From Fibrobacteraceae bacterium (GTDB lineage Bacteria; Fibrobacterota; Fibrobacteria; Fibrobacterales; Fibrobacteraceae), in the NCBI GenBank assembly GCA_021443045.1, contig JABUUT010000011.1:1-9794 (forward strand): a stretch of DNA of 9,794 bases, written 5' to 3'. The notes beneath the pieces were generated by a model. The model was not told where the DNA came from, ran no database searches, and worked only from the letters and a program-made list of their open reading frames with translations. The position numbers and the translations under genes were made by a program. Shown one piece after another: positions 8,223 to 9,794 of the stretch (the first letter of the stretch is position 1; each line of letters opens with the position of its first letter).

Positions 8223-8690
8223 AGAAACTTGAATAGATTGCTCAGTATCTTTGTATTTCCAATAAACCTTAACAAGCACATCTTTAGCATAGACACGCAC
8301 CGTAGATGTATTTGTAGCTGTAATGTATTGAGATTCTGGAGATACTTCATGATGAGAATCATCATTAGAAACTAATATTTCGGCTCTATAATTTATGGTC
8401 ATTGTATGAGCAACAACGCCTGGCTGCCCCACCCAAGAACGCTGCAAATTTTCAAATACTATTATGTTATTTTCATTCTTTGCCGTTTCAAGATACGCCA
8501 CTCCCTTCTGTTGCAAGCTGTCTAGCACCTTCTGTGCCACATCAACCGCTCCATCGCGGCCACGTATGCGCAGTAAAGCTTCCCGGTTGCCCACCTGCAA
8601 ATTCAATAGGGCAACAAGCAAAAAACCTAGTACCAATGCTGATACTAGAACTTCTACAATTCCGAAGCCTTTTTTATTTTTTAAGCTCAA
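8208..8690 (-). CDS. PilV/GspI-like minor pilin (160 aa)
   Basis: The leader MSLKNKKG is followed by FGIVEVLVSALVLGFLLVALL, a prepilin helix with Glu5, and AQKVLDSLQQKG (about 47-58) is typical of the PilV/GspI helix. The C-terminal strand VRVYAKDVLVKVYWKYKD (about 131-148) matches the usual final sheet, and the length is normal for the family. In known systems this subunit joins the J/W and K/X subunits in the tip complex that primes fibre assembly. The start is a TTG: an in-frame TGA lies two codons upstream (8694-8696), so no ATG or GTG can provide the leader. AAGGAG lies 11 bases before the TTG. It sits third from the end of a four-gene pilin operon, between the FimT-like and PilW-like genes. 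Confidence 0.88.
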   Translation of the reverse strand: MSLKNKKGFGIVEVLVSALVLGFLLVALLNLQVGNREALLRIRGRDGAVDVAQKVLDSLQQKGVAYLETAKNENNIIVFENLQRSWVGQPGVVAHTMTINYRAEILVSNDDSHHEVSPESQYITATNTSTVRVYAKDVLVKVYWKYKDTEQSIQVSGVIK

Positions 8691-8707
8691 AAATCATCTA
8701 TCTCCTT
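8674..8707 (-). promoter_or_regulatory. Overlapping ATG mini-ORF and TTG start behind one Shine-Dalgarno
   Basis: AAGGAG (8702-8707) is followed after 4 bases by an ATG (8695-8697) and after 11 bases by the TTG that starts the PilV-like protein. The ATG is out of frame and encodes only MIFELKK before a TAA (8674-8676). Loss of one T from the T5 tract between the two starts would put the ATG in frame with the pilin. The structure could lower translation of this subunit, or it may mark a homopolymer variant or sequencing error. Confidence 0.6.
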
Positions 8708-8715
8708 GGCAACAC

Positions 8716-9315
8716 TTACTTAACCACGCCACTGCCAGTGGGTGTGTTTCCACCGGTGCTTCCTCCGTACTTGTGGGTTGGGTACTTTGTACTAGACCAG
8801 CCACCCTGATTTCCGTAAGCCAAACGAACGTCCATTGCAATGTTGTCTACATTTTTTACAGCGGCACTATAATGGTCTCCACCATACACAACAGCAAAGT
8901 AACCTTTTGCAGGCAGTGCGGTAAGCCCAACCTTTGGTGTTAGTTGGGCACCATCTTCACTGCCTTCGGCCCAGTTACTTCCTGGTAAACCGCTGGGCAC
9001 ATTTATAGCAATTTCACAGGGAGCTTCTAAGGTTAAGGAGCCAATTTTATTGTCATTTGAGGGTGTTTCTGAGCTGCAGTACCCCTTGTAGGCGGTAAGG
9101 GTGTTGGGTGCAGTCTTTTTTACGCAAACAGGTTCACTAAGGCGCTTGCATTCGTTGCTCATATTTGCCATGAATGCCGAAATTTCTTGTCCAGCAGATT
9201 TTACTTTGTTGTTAGCCACGGCATTGGCCAGGCTCGCGATGCCCAGGGATGTGAGTACTCCAAGAATGGTTATGACCACCAAGAGCTCTATTATTGTAAA
9301 TCCTTTTTTATACAT
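8716..9315 (-). CDS. FimT/GspH-like minor pilin, first gene of the operon (199 aa)
   Basis: MYKKG is a short prepilin leader, and FTIIELLVVITILGVLTSLG is a textbook type IV pilin helix with Glu5; cleavage is expected after Gly5. The continuation NNKVKSAGQEISAFMANMSNECKRL (residues about 35-59, with breaks) follows the FimT/GspH pattern of an amphipathic helix leading into a beta domain. Four Cys, at 56, 64, 80 and 100, could form two disulfides. The last 25 or so residues are rich in Gly, Ser and Thr and look flexible. In the known order FimT/FimU-PilV-PilW-PilX (or GspH-I-J-K) this subunit joins the tip complex to the fibre. The ATG lies 38 bases downstream of a good -10 box; its ribosome site is weak (GGGAT, about 6 bases away). 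A small major pilin is the main alternative, made less likely by the gene order. Confidence 0.87.
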   Translation of the reverse strand: MYKKGFTIIELLVVITILGVLTSLGIASLANAVANNKVKSAGQEISAFMANMSNECKRLSEPVCVKKTAPNTLTAYKGYCSSETPSNDNKIGSLTLEAPCEIAINVPSGLPGSNWAEGSEDGAQLTPKVGLTALPAKGYFAVVYGGDHYSAAVKNVDNIAMDVRLAYGNQGGWSSTKYPTHKYGGSTGGNTPTGSGVVK

Positions 9316-9331
9316 AAACTATCCCATTTAG

Positions 9332-9404
9332 TTACAATTTACTTACAGATGCAAATTTAGTAATAAAACGGGGGTTAGTCAAGGCTTTTGTAATAAAATT
9401 GTAA
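9332..9404. promoter_or_regulatory. Imperfect inverted repeat bracketing the promoter (candidate operator)
   Basis: TTACAATTTACTTAC (9332-9346) and the reverse complement of GTAATAAAATTGTAA (9390-9404) agree at 13 of 15 positions. One arm lies between the -10 box and the start codon, the other just upstream of the -35 box, with 43 bases between them. Paired sites flanking a promoter are a common arrangement for a looping or blocking repressor. The region is very AT-rich, so chance similarity is a real alternative, and no regulator gene is visible nearby. Confidence 0.4.
9354..9382 (-). promoter_or_regulatory. Sigma70-like promoter of the minor pilin operon
   Basis: On the minus strand the -35 box TTGACT (9377-9382) matches five of six consensus bases, and TAAATT (9354-9359) matches four of six of the -10 consensus, with an ideal 17-bp spacer. 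A run of ten A (9406-9415) lies further upstream and could act as a distal UP element. The -10 box is 38 bases from the FimT-like ATG, which leaves a leader of roughly 30 bases. It is the only convincing promoter I see for the four pilin genes. Confidence 0.7.
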
Positions 9405-9452
9405 GTTTTTTTTTTAGAAAAGTTATTTTCTTTTAAAATTGCCATTTTTTAG

Positions 9453-9794
9453 CTAAAAAACGGGAATTTTCATGATAAAACTTTTATTTTGACCACTAAT
9501 TTTGGCAAAATACACCCCTTTGGGGAGCATTTTTAAATTTACTACAGGGGTCTTTTCGGATTTTAAAACCATTTTTCCGTCCATGTCGTAAATTAAAACC
9601 TCATCATTTGCATTTTGCCCATTTACGCCTTCTAAAATTAATTTTCCCGAATGTACAAATATTTTTACACTTTTTTGAACAAAGTTGTTTGATACATACA
9701 AAGGAGCAATTTCTTTTACCAGCGTCAGGTCGAACTGGTCCAGGTTGGGGCCGTCGTTTCCACCAACGGTTGCAAACAAAATATCGTTTTTGCC
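9453..9794 (-). CDS. Secreted protein, C-terminal part with type IX-type sorting module (partial)
   Basis: Only the last 113 residues are in the window; the frame is open to the right edge, so the true start is outside. A TTG at 9777-9779 is not a credible start, because in-frame coding (GKNDI) precedes it. GGNDGPNLDQFDLTLV looks like the closing strand of a CBM6-type jelly roll, a common ending of carbohydrate-binding modules. The last 75 or so residues form a beta module with LILEGVNG, VLIYDMDGKMV, LPKGVYFAKI and a final KIPVF. This is the general pattern of C-terminal sorting domains used by the type IX secretion system and of the related tails on Fibrobacter polysaccharide-degrading enzymes. 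A secreted glycan-acting or glycan-binding protein is likely; the catalytic part cannot be seen. It is probably transcribed separately from the pilin operon, given the promoter between them, although no clear terminator follows its stop. Confidence 0.75.
   Translation of the reverse strand, partial: GKNDILFATVGGNDGPNLDQFDLTLVKEIAPLYVSNNFVQKSVKIFVHSGKLILEGVNGQNANDEVLIYDMDGKMVLKSEKTPVVNLKMLPKGVYFAKISGQNKSFIMKIPVF

Noticed and set aside
8402..8943. Two overlapping plus-strand open frames (135 and 159 codons) opposite the PilV- and FimT-like genes
   Set aside because: They span the junction of two well-supported minus-strand genes, overlap each other in different frames, and show no domain or signal peptide.
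265..9315. Complete type II secretion pseudopilin set
   Set aside because: The order H-I-J-K is the same in both systems, but GspG and all machine genes are absent and the last subunit is adhesin-like, so type IV pilus tip is preferred; type II secretion cannot be fully excluded.
9417..9440. AT-only hairpin after the secreted protein gene as its terminator
   Set aside because: The stem (AGAAAA with TTTTCT) is only six A/T-rich pairs, and on the minus strand it is followed by a run of A, not U.
9453..9779. Complete 108-residue protein starting at the TTG near the right edge
   Set aside because: The same frame stays open to the window edge with plausible coding upstream, and the visible part starts in the middle of what looks like a carbohydrate-binding module strand, so the gene is truncated by the window, not short.

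Overview
The window is bacterial, AT-rich, and almost entirely coded on the minus strand, so it reads right to left. The likely source is a member of Fibrobacterota (Fibrobacter or a close relative), though a Bacteroidota-like lineage is not excluded. The clues are a secreted protein with a C-terminal type IX-type sorting module behind what looks like the last strand of a carbohydrate-binding module, a set of type IV pilin-like proteins, and a 40-bp palindromic intergenic repeat of the 'TCATTCTGAG...GAAGAATCC' type. This assignment is inference; there is no rRNA or housekeeping marker in the window.

Layout in transcription order. (1) 9794-9453: the 3' end of a secreted protein gene, open at the right edge. 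(2) 9452-9316: an intergenic region with a good sigma70-like promoter (TTGACT, 17 bp, TAAATT), bracketed by a 13/15 inverted repeat that could be an operator. (3) 9315-265: four tightly packed genes that each begin with a type III (prepilin) leader. They are a FimT/GspH-like, a PilV/GspI-like and a PilW/GspJ-like minor pilin, then a giant 2195-residue PilX/GspK-like protein. Gaps are 25, 0 and 8 bp, and ribosome binding sites overlap upstream stop codons, so this looks like one operon with translational coupling. (4) 249-225: a clear intrinsic terminator. (5) 1-224: no convincing gene; two identical 40-bp repeats at a 56-bp period, a truncated third unit in register, and a 9-bp perfect inverted repeat.

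How the genes may work together. The order H-I-J-K (FimT-PilV-PilW-PilX) matches the priming or tip complex of type IV pili and type II secretion pseudopili. In such complexes the K/X subunit lacks Glu5 and sits at the very tip. Here the K/X subunit also lacks Glu5 (Thr instead). It carries about 1500 extra residues of Cys-rich beta domains: a LamG-like region, a jelly-roll-like region and four C-terminal Ig-like domains. The J/W subunit has a jelly-roll (galactose-binding-like) insertion. No separate PilY1 gene follows; a terminator does. The most interesting reading is a self-contained pilus-tip adhesin operon in which the adhesin is fused to the tip pilin itself, plausibly for attachment to plant fibre or another glycan surface. 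The pilin assignments are strong; the domain and ligand assignments are inferences from sequence pattern.
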